This document shows positions 1 to 5,346 of a stretch of 10,519 nucleotides of DNA, in pieces. Within the stretch, counting starts at the first letter, position 1; the number at the start of each line of letters is the position of its first letter. Source of the DNA: Microcaldota archaeon (lineage in GTDB: Archaea; Micrarchaeota; Micrarchaeia; Anstonellales; Anstonellaceae); the NCBI GenBank assembly GCA_026414325.1, contig JAOAJF010000005.1, positions 1 through 10,519 of the forward strand, written 5' to 3'. A program made the position numbers and the translations under genes. The notes below the pieces were generated by a model. The model ran no database searches and had not been told where the DNA came from. It was given only the letters and a program-made list of their open reading frames with translations.

Positions 1-99
1 GCCTTTGCATAGCTACGTACATATTCGCAAAGCCTTTGAATACATTGCCGAAAACTTGCATTTGCAAGAAGAGAAAATATTAATGCAAGCTTTAAGGAT
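1..99. other. Unresolved window edge upstream of the first usable rpl22 start
   Basis: These bases should hold the end of rps19 and the beginning of rpl22, but I cannot read either cleanly. The uL22 frame gives plausible uL22 residues from about base 58 (AFARRENINASFKD reads like the conserved A-x-A-x-GR-x-x-x-IS-x-K segment). Further upstream the same frame meets TGA at 37-39 and TAG at 10-12, with no ATG, GTG or TTG between 40 and 99. None of the three forward frames looks like a uS19 C-terminus. The first 60 bases contain 25 G or C (42%), more than typical neighbouring sequence. This may be a low-quality or chimeric contig end, or a real but non-standard start. Confidence 0.5.
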
Positions 100-141
100 T
101 TGGCAAACGTTTGTGCAAATATTAGAAATAGAAATGCAAAG
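3..141. repeat. Imperfect inverted repeat centred at base 72
   Basis: Two pairs of perfect 8-base arms share one symmetry axis at base 72. Bases 3-10 (CTTTGCAT) pair with 134-141 (ATGCAAAG), and bases 55-62 (CTTGCATT) pair with 82-89 (AATGCAAG). The sequence between the arms pairs poorly without gaps. A second, shorter palindrome, CTTGCA-TT-TGCAAG, lies at 55-68. The structure overlaps the start of the uL22 coding frame, so it may be a contig-end artefact rather than a functional element, or partly chance. Confidence 0.35.
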
Positions 142-720
142 TCTGCGTTAGAATTTTTAGAACAGGCAGCAGCAAAAAAAAGGCCAATTAGATATTTTAA
201 GCACAATAAAAGAAGAGGCCATCTAAGAGAGCTTGGAGGAAAAAAGGGAGGCTATCCAGTAAAATCAGTAAAAATTGTTTTAGAGGTTTTAAAAAATGCT
301 CTTGCTAATGCTTCAGCAAAAGGACTTGGAGATTGTAGAGTTGTCCATGCTGTAGCAAACAAACAACATATCTATAGAAGACTAGCCCCGAAAGGAAGAA
401 GAATTAGACATGATCTAGAAACAGCATTTGTAGAAATAGTTCTAAGAGAAATTTCTAGAAATATTTCTAGAAATATATCCTCTACAAAAAAAGAGGAACA
501 ACCAAAAGCACAAAAAGAAGAGAAAGAACAAAAAGCAAAAGAAGAAAAAAAAGAAAAAACCAAAGCTCAGGAGTCGGCTAAGGCAGTCCAAACTTCTAAA
601 GCTGCTAATACCAACGAAGAAAAAGTAGAAAACAAAAATCCAGAAGAGATTCAAAAAACTTCTAACAATCTTAAAAAACCAAAAAAATTTTCAGAAGTTA
701 TAAAAAAGAGCGGTGAGTAG
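100..720 (+). CDS. rpl22: Large ribosomal subunit protein uL22 (5' end unresolved)
   Basis: uL22 binds 23S rRNA and lines the peptide exit tunnel with its long hairpin. The core is recognisable: a first helix (ANVCANIRNRNAKSALEFLE), a basic segment with GHLRE near residues 40-44, GGYPVK at 50-55 followed by a long helix, and the hairpin strand ending in VEIVLRE near 111-117. TTG 100 is only the first conventional start in frame. Homology extends upstream to about base 58, and no good Shine-Dalgarno precedes 100, so the true N-terminus is probably longer. From about residue 128 an unusual Lys/Glu/Gln/Ala-rich tail of roughly 80 residues follows. The TAG stop abuts uS3 directly, and the gene end carries the uS3 ribosome binding site. 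Identity is firm; the start is not. Confidence 0.9.
   Translation: MANVCANIRNRNAKSALEFLEQAAAKKRPIRYFKHNKRRGHLRELGGKKGGYPVKSVKIVLEVLKNALANASAKGLGDCRVVHAVANKQHIYRRLAPKGRRIRHDLETAFVEIVLREISRNISRNISSTKKEEQPKAQKEEKEQKAKEEKKEKTKAQESAKAVQTSKAANTNEEKVENKNPEEIQKTSNNLKKPKKFSEVIKKSGE
452..475 (+). repeat. Two perfect 12-base tandem copies inside rpl22
   Basis: The unit TTTCTAGAAATA occurs twice back to back (452-463 and 464-475) and adds a repeated ISRN to the protein just after the conserved hairpin. Each copy contains the palindrome TTTCTAGAAA. A degenerate relative (TTCTAAGAGAAA) lies just upstream at 440-451. It looks like a small in-frame slippage duplication at the junction of the conserved core and the variable tail. 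Confidence 0.8.
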
Positions 721-1464
721 ATGGGTATTGAAAAACAATTTATAAAAGATTCTTTAATAAAGCATTTGGTAGCAAAATTTTTAGAAGAAGAATTAGATAG
801 AGCTGGATTTGTTGATGTTGATATTCAACGAACACCTATGCTCACAAGAGTAAATCTAATAGTAACCAATCCAGGGAGAGTAATCGGAAGAAAAGGAAAA
901 ACAATAAAAGACCTCACAGAAGAACTTTCTAAAAAATTCAATATTGAAAACCCGCAAATTTCAGTATCCGAAGCTCCAAACCCTGCCCTTGAGCCAAGAT
1001 TGGTGGCAAAAAAAATTGCAAAATTAATTGAAACTGGCAAAAAACCACGAGTTATTTTACATGCAGCTTTAAGAGATATTATGAATGCCGGGGCATTAGG
1101 AGGAGAAATAACAGTGGCAGGAAAATTAGCTGCAAAAGGAGGAAGAGCAAAAGCATTAAGGGGTTCAGCAGGATATATTCCGAAAGCAGGGGAGCCAACT
1201 AGATTAGTAAAAACAGCTCATGTTACTGCATATCCAAAACCAGGAGCAATAGGAGTGAGAGTTTCAATAGTTCCTCCAGGAACAGTATTTCCAGATAAAG
1301 AACCTGCTAAAGAAGTGGAAATTCCAAATATTATTAAACAAGCTGCAGATATTGATGAGGCTCAACCACAAGCTTTCAAATCAAAAACAGCTACTACTGA
1401 ACCTGTAGAAGAACAAAAACAAAAAGGTGGTGGGGTTTTCAAGCCTTCCAAAAGAAAAAAATAG
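721..1464 (+). CDS. rps3: Small ribosomal subunit protein uS3
   Basis: uS3 sits in the 30S head at the mRNA entry channel. The N-terminal half is a type II KH domain with the RNA-binding loop GRVIGRKG at residues 52-59. The C-terminal domain follows, with the run from ILHAALRDIMNAGALG to the GEITVAGKL stretch, then the segment ending in GVRVSIVPPG. Length (247 aa) is within the archaeal range. The last 45 or so residues form a variable, lysine-ending tail. ATG 721 immediately follows the uL22 stop, and a GGTGAG site at 712-717 inside the uL22 coding end serves as its ribosome binding site, so translation is probably coupled to uL22. Identity is firm. Confidence 0.97.
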   Translation: MGIEKQFIKDSLIKHLVAKFLEEELDRAGFVDVDIQRTPMLTRVNLIVTNPGRVIGRKGKTIKDLTEELSKKFNIENPQISVSEAPNPALEPRLVAKKIAKLIETGKKPRVILHAALRDIMNAGALGGEITVAGKLAAKGGRAKALRGSAGYIPKAGEPTRLVKTAHVTAYPKPGAIGVRVSIVPPGTVFPDKEPAKEVEIPNIIKQAADIDEAQPQAFKSKTATTEPVEEQKQKGGGVFKPSKRKK

Positions 1465-1467
1465 TTA

Positions 1468-1473
1468 AGTGAT
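1468..1473 (+). promoter_or_regulatory. Ribosome binding site that sets the uL29 start
   Basis: AGTGAT matches the archaeal anti-Shine-Dalgarno tail (complement of AUCACC) and lies four bases before ATG 1478. It overlaps the upstream in-frame GTG 1469 and ATG 1472, so those are unlikely to be the start codons. Confidence 0.75.
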
Positions 1474-1477
1474 GTTT

Positions 1478-1696
1478 ATGGCAATAATAAAAAAATCAGA
1501 ATTAAAAAAACTCGATCAAGCTGCCTTAAATTCAAAATTAAACGAACTAAAAAAAGAATTAAATTTAGAAAGAGGAAAAATTTTTGCAAAATCAAAAGTT
1601 CAAAGTCCTGGAAAGATAAGAGAAATTAAAAAAACTATTGCTAGGATTTTAACTTTGTTAAATCAAAAAACAAAAAATTTGAGAGGTGAAAAGTAG
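1478..1696 (+). CDS. rpl29: Large ribosomal subunit protein uL29
   Basis: uL29 is a small helical-hairpin protein on the 50S surface beside the tunnel exit, where it helps form the docking site for SRP and the translocon. The 72-residue product begins MAIIKKSELKKLD, as expected for the family. It then shows two long lysine-rich helices, the first ending near LNLERGKIF and the second beginning at SPGKIREIKKTIAR, a typical uL29 signature. I chose ATG 1478 over in-frame GTG 1469 and ATG 1472 because AGTGAT at 1468-1473 is then correctly spaced and the protein starts where homologues do. The TAG stop overlaps the GTG start of the next gene by one base. Confidence 0.95.
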   Translation: MAIIKKSELKKLDQAALNSKLNELKKELNLERGKIFAKSKVQSPGKIREIKKTIARILTLLNQKTKNLRGEK

Positions 1697-2007
1697 TGGG
1701 AAATATTTTGAAAGATGACCTAATGAAAGAAATAGTCTCAGATTTTATAGAAAAAGAAAATATCAGATTAAAAGTTTATGCAACAAAAAAGAAATTTAAA
1801 AAGTTAGTAACTATTGTAGAAGGAGTTGAAAAAGATAAGTTAGAGCAAACAGCCAAAGAATTAAAAAATAAGTTAGCCTGTGGAGGGACTGTAAAAGAAG
1901 GCCTAATAGTGCTACAAGGAAATCACACTTCAAAAATCAAAGATATTTTAGTTTCTATGGGTTATTTACCAGAAGCAATCGAAGTAAAAAAGGAGGTAGT
2001 AAATTAA
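1696..2007 (+). CDS. Translation initiation factor aIF1 (SUI1 family)
   Basis: aIF1 binds the 30S P-site region and monitors start-codon selection. The SUI1 domain covers nearly all of the 103 residues: RLKVYATKKKFKKLVTIVEG at 24-43, the hallmark CGGTVK at 62-67, and LQGNH at 73-77. The C-terminus ends in the usual GYLPEAIEV segment. The start is GTG 1696, whose G is the last base of the uL29 stop TAG. AGGTGA at 1684-1689 gives a six-base spacer. The N-terminus is short: it lacks the cysteine-containing segment (CxxCGLP type) that I recall in many archaeal homologues. Its place between uL29 and Rpp29 is the usual archaeal one. Confidence 0.95.
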   Translation: MGNILKDDLMKEIVSDFIEKENIRLKVYATKKKFKKLVTIVEGVEKDKLEQTAKELKNKLACGGTVKEGLIVLQGNHTSKIKDILVSMGYLPEAIEVKKEVVN

Positions 2008-2309
2008 TGGATAAATTAATGCTACAAAATTGGATTGGCCTAGAGGTAAAAATAATTTCTAGCCCAAACATTTTGTTAGTTGGCAAACGAGGAAAAATTA
2101 TAGATGAAACTCTAAACACAATCGTTCTTAGAACAAAAAACAAAGATATTATAGTTCCAAAAAAAGGAGTTATACTAAAGCACAAAAATCATATTCTAAA
2201 TCTTTCTCAGGCTATCTGTAAGCCTGAGGATAGAACAAAAAAATTGTATAAAAGTTGGTTGATTAGATGGCAAAGAAAAGAAAAGGAATTTATCCCACAA
2301 GAGGGTTGA
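2007..2309 (+). CDS. rnp1: Ribonuclease P protein component 1 (Rpp29/Pop4)
   Basis: This is a protein subunit of archaeal RNase P, which removes 5' leaders from precursor tRNAs. In other archaea it pairs with Rpp21. The 100-residue protein shows the Sm-like Rpp29 core: WIGLEVKIISS at 9-19, LVGKRGKIIDET at 24-35, NTIVLRTKN at 37-45, then IIVPKKG. A C-terminal basic helix (EDRTKKLYKSWL) matches the end of the family. ATG 2007 overlaps the aIF1 stop (TAATG), with AGGAGG at 1991-1996 upstream. Residues 87-100 are encoded in the stretch that also encodes the N-terminus of uS17. That end is likely a non-conserved extension. Confidence 0.93.
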   Translation: MDKLMLQNWIGLEVKIISSPNILLVGKRGKIIDETLNTIVLRTKNKDIIVPKKGVILKHKNHILNLSQAICKPEDRTKKLYKSWLIRWQRKEKEFIPQEG

Positions 2310-2710
2310 TATTTTCAGGTATTGTTGTCTCAGATAGAGCAAAAAAAACAGTTATTGTTCAGAGAGACCTAGTTTCATATATTCCAAAATATCAAAGATA
2401 TGCCAGAAAAATTTCAAAGATTGCAGCACACAATCCAGAAAATATTAATGCTCAAGTAGGGGATATAGTACAGATTGCAGAGTGTAGAAAAATATCAAAA
2501 ACAAAAGCATGGATTGTAACGAAGATACTCAAAAAAGGCCAAGGCCATCTTCAGCCAGGACAAGTAAAAGAAAGAGATGAAGCTCAGGCAATGCATATGA
2601 GAAAACATGGAGGATTTGCTCCAAAAGAAGAAAAAGATTCAAAAGCTCAAAAACAAAAGTTACAGGAGCAGAATATAGAAGAAAAAGAACAAAAGAAACA
2701 ACAAAAATAA
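2267..2710 (+). CDS. rps17: Small ribosomal subunit protein uS17 with a long charged tail
   Basis: uS17 is a primary 16S rRNA binder of the 30S body with an OB fold. The core is clear: RGLIFSGIVVSDRAKKTVIV at 12-31, YIPKYQRYARKISKIAAHNP at 38-57, VGDIVQIAECRKISKTKAW at 64-82. ATG 2267 lies inside the Rpp29 gene (43-base overlap in another frame). It is the only start that keeps the conserved TRGLIFSG segment, and GGTTGAT at 2257-2263 precedes it. The N-terminus is short and lacks the Cys/His segment (CPFHG type) present in many archaeal uS17. Residues 91-147 form a Lys/Glu/Gln-rich extension absent from typical homologues of about 110 residues. Identity is firm. Confidence 0.95.
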   Translation: MAKKRKGIYPTRGLIFSGIVVSDRAKKTVIVQRDLVSYIPKYQRYARKISKIAAHNPENINAQVGDIVQIAECRKISKTKAWIVTKILKKGQGHLQPGQVKERDEAQAMHMRKHGGFAPKEEKDSKAQKQKLQEQNIEEKEQKKQQK

Positions 2711-2724
2711 AATAGGGTGTTTTT

Positions 2725-3123
2725 ATGAAAGGTTTAGGTTCAAAAATTACAAAGGCATTGCAGGTTGGTTCCACTTTGGTTTGTGCAGATAATTCTGGGG
2801 CAAAAATTTTACAAATAATTGGAGTAAAAGGAGCAAAAGCTCATCATGGAATGTATCCAAAAGCAGGAGTGGCTGACATAGTAATCGTTTCTGTTAAAAA
2901 AGGAGAGTCAAAAATAAAGGGAAAAGTTATGAAAGGTTTAATTATCAGGCAGAAAAAAATGTATCGCCGCCCAAATGGAATGAGAATATGTTTTGAAGAT
3001 AATGCTGCTGTAATTGTAGATGAAAACAGCCTTCCAGTAGGAACTGAAATTAAAGGAGTAATAGCACGAGAAGTTGCAGAAAGATTTCCAAAAGTAGCTG
3101 CTATAGCTCCTGGAGTTGTTTAA
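2725..3123 (+). CDS. rpl14: Large ribosomal subunit protein uL14
   Basis: uL14 lies on the 50S subunit interface and contributes to intersubunit contact. It is the best conserved protein here: CADNSGAK at residues 20-27, MYPKAGVADIVIVSVKKG, MKGLIIRQKKMYRRPNGMRI, FEDNAAVIVDE, and the GTEIKGVIAREVAERFPKVA end. At 132 aa it has normal archaeal length with no extensions. ATG 2725 is preceded by AGGGTG at 2714-2719 and a T-rich spacer, the initiation pattern repeated through this operon. A 14-base gap separates it from uS17. Nothing is unusual. Confidence 0.98.
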   Translation: MKGLGSKITKALQVGSTLVCADNSGAKILQIIGVKGAKAHHGMYPKAGVADIVIVSVKKGESKIKGKVMKGLIIRQKKMYRRPNGMRICFEDNAAVIVDENSLPVGTEIKGVIAREVAERFPKVAAIAPGVV

Positions 3124-3144
3124 AATTATTGATTTGGTGGTTAT

Positions 3145-3510
3145 ATGTTTTTAATAAGTTCTAAACAACCAAGAAAACAAAGAAAAGCATTTTTTAATGC
3201 TCCGCTACATCTAAGAAAAAAATTTCTTCACATTCGTCTATCTAAAGAATTAATACAAAAAATAGGAAAAAAAATTAGATCAATGCTTGTAAAAAAAGGA
3301 GATAAGGTGAAAGTTATTAAAGGAAAATTTAAAGGAAAAGTTGGCTCTGTACTGGAAGTAGATTACAAAAAAATTAAAGTATTTGTAGAGGGTCTAACAA
3401 GAAAAAATTCCAGAGGAATAGAAAAATTAGTTCCTTTAGCCCCATCTGCATTAAGATTAATAGACAAGACATTAGCTTCTAAAACAGAAAAACCAGAAGA
3501 GAAAAAGTAG
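3145..3510 (+). CDS. rpl24: Large ribosomal subunit protein uL24
   Basis: uL24 is an assembly-initiating 23S rRNA binder near the tunnel exit. Archaeal hallmarks are SKQPRKQRK at 6-14 and NAPLHLRKK at 18-26, followed by LSKEL. A KOW motif runs from about 49 to 75 (VKKGDKVKVIKGKFKGK, then VGSVLEVD). The segment to APSALRLIDKTL closes the core, and a short Lys/Glu tail ends the 121-residue protein. ATG 3145 is preceded by GGTGGT at 3136-3141 and places SKQPRKQRK close to the N-terminus, as expected. The stop TAG at 3508-3510 forms part of the binding site for eS4. Confidence 0.97.
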   Translation: MFLISSKQPRKQRKAFFNAPLHLRKKFLHIRLSKELIQKIGKKIRSMLVKKGDKVKVIKGKFKGKVGSVLEVDYKKIKVFVEGLTRKNSRGIEKLVPLAPSALRLIDKTLASKTEKPEEKK

Positions 3511-3514
3511 GTGA
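3509..3514 (+). promoter_or_regulatory. Ribosome binding site that sets the eS4 start
   Basis: AGGTGA overlaps the last two bases of the uL24 stop and contains the in-frame GTG at 3511. With a five-base spacer it points to ATG 3520, not GTG 3511, as the eS4 start. Confidence 0.8.
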
Positions 3515-3519
3515 AAAAA

Positions 3520-4224
3520 ATGGCAAAAAAAGGTAAAACTTTGCATCTTAAAAGAATTGCAACTAAAACTCTATTACCTATTAGAAATAAAAAGCATAAA
3601 GTATTTTTAGTTTCTCCCTCAGCAGGTCCTCATCCAAAAGCCCAATCTTTAGCTTTGGTAGTTTTAATAAGAGATGAACTTGGCTTAGCAAAAGATTATT
3701 CAGAAGCAAGAAAAATAATAAAGCAAGGCTTTGTATATGTTGATGGAAGAATTTGCAAAGACCCAAAAAGGCCAATAGGGCTTTTGGATGTTATTTTTGT
3801 TAAACCACTTAATAAATATTGGAGGATGGAGATAATTAAAGGAAAATTAAAAGCAAATCCAATTCAACAACCACAAGCAAAATATTGTAAAGTAGTAGGA
3901 AAACACACAATCAAAAAAGCAAAAATCTCTATTGGTCTTCATGACGGAAAAAACATAATTGCAGATAACATGGTCAAAGTAGGTGATAGTGTAAAAATTT
4001 CTCTTCCTGATTATAAAATAATAAAACTTATTAAACTTGAAAATGGGGCAAATTGCTATATTTTCAAGGGCAAACATGCTGGAAAATTTGGTACTCTACA
4101 AAAAATAATAGAACAAAGAGGTTCGATGGGCTCAATTGCTGTATTAAAGTCAAAACAAGATAATAAAGAGATTCTCACCTCTCTAAATTACATCATGGTA
4201 ATTGATGACGAGTTTAATGGTTGA
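3520..4224 (+). CDS. rps4e: Small ribosomal subunit protein eS4
   Basis: eS4 is a 30S protein of archaea and eukaryotes with no bacterial counterpart at this locus. The 234-residue product opens with the family signature HLKRIATKTLLPI at 9-21, then SPSAGPHPKAQSLAL at 32-46. An S4-type RNA-binding domain follows (about 47-93, including ARKIIKQGFVYVDGRICKD), then a middle domain. A C-terminal KOW-like motif is IFKGKHAGKFGTL at 181-193. ATG 3520 is chosen because the uL24 stop and AGGTGA site sit directly upstream and homologues begin with a short lysine-rich segment. Its stop TGA (4222-4224) lies inside the uL5 ribosome binding site, suggesting coupling. Confidence 0.97.
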   Translation: MAKKGKTLHLKRIATKTLLPIRNKKHKVFLVSPSAGPHPKAQSLALVVLIRDELGLAKDYSEARKIIKQGFVYVDGRICKDPKRPIGLLDVIFVKPLNKYWRMEIIKGKLKANPIQQPQAKYCKVVGKHTIKKAKISIGLHDGKNIIADNMVKVGDSVKISLPDYKIIKLIKLENGANCYIFKGKHAGKFGTLQKIIEQRGSMGSIAVLKSKQDNKEILTSLNYIMVIDDEFNG

Positions 4225-4225
4225 T
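4219..4225 (+). promoter_or_regulatory. Ribosome binding site that sets the uL5 start
   Basis: GGTTGAT, a one-mismatch version of the local GGTGAT motif, is four bases before ATG 4230 and contains the eS4 stop TGA. It overlaps the alternative in-frame TTG at 4221, which is therefore disfavoured. Confidence 0.65.
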
Positions 4226-4229
4226 TTTT

Positions 4230-4751
4230 ATGAACAAAGAACAAAATCCAATGCGAGAAATTTTAATTGAAAAAATTACCTTAAATATTGGCGTTGGACA
4301 AGCAGGTGTTGAACTAGAAAACGCAAAAACATTGCTAGAGCGTCTAACTTCCAAAAAACCAGTTGAAACTTTAGCAAAGGTAAGAAATCCAGTTTTTCAT
4401 ATCAAAAAGGGAGATCCAATAGGAGCAAAAGTAACTTTACGAGATGAGGAAGCAGTAGAATTTTTAAAAAAAGCTCTAAAAGTAAAAGAATTCAAACTCT
4501 CAAAAAAGAATTTTGATAAATTTGGAAATTTCTCTTTTGGAATTGCAGAATATATTCATTTTCCAGGAATAAAATATGACCCAAAAATTGGTATAATTGG
4601 TTTTGATGTTTGTGTTTCTTTAAAAAGAAAAGGAGGCTGGAGGACAAAAAATAAAAAAATAGGAAAATCTAAGATTTCAAAAAAGCATCTTATAACAAAA
4701 GATGAAGCAATAGAGTTTGTAAAAAAAACTTTTGGGGTAGAAGTAGTTTAG
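4230..4751 (+). CDS. rpl5: Large ribosomal subunit protein uL5
   Basis: uL5 binds 5S rRNA and forms part of the 50S central protuberance. The 173-residue protein shows NPMRE at 6-10, the conserved strand IEKITLNIGVG at 13-23, KPVETLAKVRNPVFHIKKGDPIGAKVTLR at roughly 43-71, FGNFSFGIAEYIHFPGIKYDP, and IIGFDVCVSLKRKGGWR. The end carries KHLITKDEAIEFVKKTFGVEVV, as in archaeal homologues. ATG 4230 is preferred to TTG 4221 because of the binding site at 4219-4225 and the normal N-terminal length. The TAG stop overlaps the uS14 binding site. Confidence 0.97.
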   Translation: MNKEQNPMREILIEKITLNIGVGQAGVELENAKTLLERLTSKKPVETLAKVRNPVFHIKKGDPIGAKVTLRDEEAVEFLKKALKVKEFKLSKKNFDKFGNFSFGIAEYIHFPGIKYDPKIGIIGFDVCVSLKRKGGWRTKNKKIGKSKISKKHLITKDEAIEFVKKTFGVEVV

Positions 4752-4755
4752 GTGA
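4750..4755 (+). promoter_or_regulatory. Ribosome binding site that sets the uS14 start
   Basis: AGGTGA overlaps the last two bases of the uL5 stop and lies five bases before ATG 4761. The in-frame GTG at 4752 is inside the site and is unlikely to be used. Confidence 0.8.
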
Positions 4756-4760
4756 ATTTT

Positions 4761-4940
4761 ATGGGTAAGAAAAACAAAAATCGCAAAATTCCATTTGAAT
4801 ATAGAAAAAAAGGAAAAGGAAAAAGAAAGTGTTTAATTACCGGTAATGCTAGGGGATTAATAAGAGCTTATGGTTTACAACTTTCTAGAAGAGTTTTTAG
4901 AGAAATTGCAGAAAAATTAGGTTTTAGAAAATATAGCTAG
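4761..4940 (+). CDS. rps14: Small ribosomal subunit protein uS14, lacking the zinc cysteines
   Basis: uS14 is a small 30S head protein. The 59-residue product matches the archaeal form in its second half: GLIRAYGLQLSRRVFREIAE, then KLGFRKYS at 52-59. Archaeal uS14 usually binds zinc through two CxxC pairs. Here the first pair reads C24-L-I-T27 and the second S42-R-R-V45, so three of four cysteines are gone and zinc binding is not expected. The flanking fold residues are intact, so this is a cysteine-free type of uS14 rather than a broken gene. The N-terminus is lysine-rich. The gene sits in its canonical place between uL5 and uS8. ATG 4761 follows AGGTGA. Confidence 0.95.
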   Translation: MGKKNKNRKIPFEYRKKGKGKRKCLITGNARGLIRAYGLQLSRRVFREIAEKLGFRKYS

Positions 4941-4949
4941 GGGATAAAT

Positions 4950-5336
4950 ATGTCAAAAGATTTAGTTTCAGATGCTTTAAACACAATAAAAACACATGAA
5001 ATGAATGGAAAAGAAGAGTGCGAAGTAAAATACTCTAAACTTATAAAAGAGATTCTAAAAATTTTGCAACAAAAAAATTATATTGGAGAATTTGAATTTG
5101 TTGACAAAGGTCCACACAGCTATTTTAAAGTTAAATTACTTGGAAAAATAAATAATTGTGGAGCAATAAAACCAAGATTTGCTATTAAAAAAACAGAATG
5201 GGTTGAATGGGAGCAAAAATATATCCCAGGTTTAGGTTTTGGTTTTCTAATTGTTAGCACTCCTAAGGGTCTTATGACAAATGAAGAAGCAAAAAAGCAG
5301 AATTTAGGTGGAAGACTAATAGCGTTTGTATATTAA
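4950..5336 (+). CDS. rps8: Small ribosomal subunit protein uS8
   Basis: uS8 binds the central domain of 16S rRNA and helps organise platform assembly; in other prokaryotes it can repress its own operon. The 128-residue protein has the two expected domains. The N-terminal one starts DLVSDALNTIKTHEMNGKEE and continues YSKLIKEILKILQQKNYIGEFE. The C-terminal domain contains KPRF at 74-77, GLGFGFLIVSTPKGLMT at 94-110 and GGRLIAFVY at the end. ATG 4950 follows AGGGGAT at 4939-4945, which overlaps the uS14 stop. No operator-like structure can be identified from sequence alone. Confidence 0.97.
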   Translation: MSKDLVSDALNTIKTHEMNGKEECEVKYSKLIKEILKILQQKNYIGEFEFVDKGPHSYFKVKLLGKINNCGAIKPRFAIKKTEWVEWEQKYIPGLGFGFLIVSTPKGLMTNEEAKKQNLGGRLIAFVY

Positions 5337-5342
5337 AGTGAT
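5337..5342 (+). promoter_or_regulatory. Ribosome binding site that sets the uL6 start
   Basis: AGTGAT directly follows the uS8 stop and lies four bases before ATG 5347, with GTTT between. Upstream in-frame codons (TTG 5326 inside rps8, ATG 5341 inside the site) are disfavoured. The arrangement is nearly identical to that before uL29. Confidence 0.75.
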
Positions 5343-5346
5343 GTTT

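Noticed and set aside
10..39. Stop-codon reassignment to explain TAG and TGA upstream of uL22
   Set aside because: TAG and TGA end several intact genes here (uL22, uS3, uL24 and uL5 with TAG; Rpp29, eS4, eL19 and SecY with TGA), so both act as normal stops.
83..151. ATG at 83 as the start of uL22 or of a small gene
   Set aside because: It is in a different frame from uL22 and stops within about 22 codons without family similarity; the uL22 frame is already readable before it.
372..654. Minus-strand open frames opposite the uL22 tail
   Set aside because: They are phenylalanine- and serine-rich antisense readings of the Lys/Glu-rich tail, with no recognisable domain, and lie wholly inside a well-supported gene.
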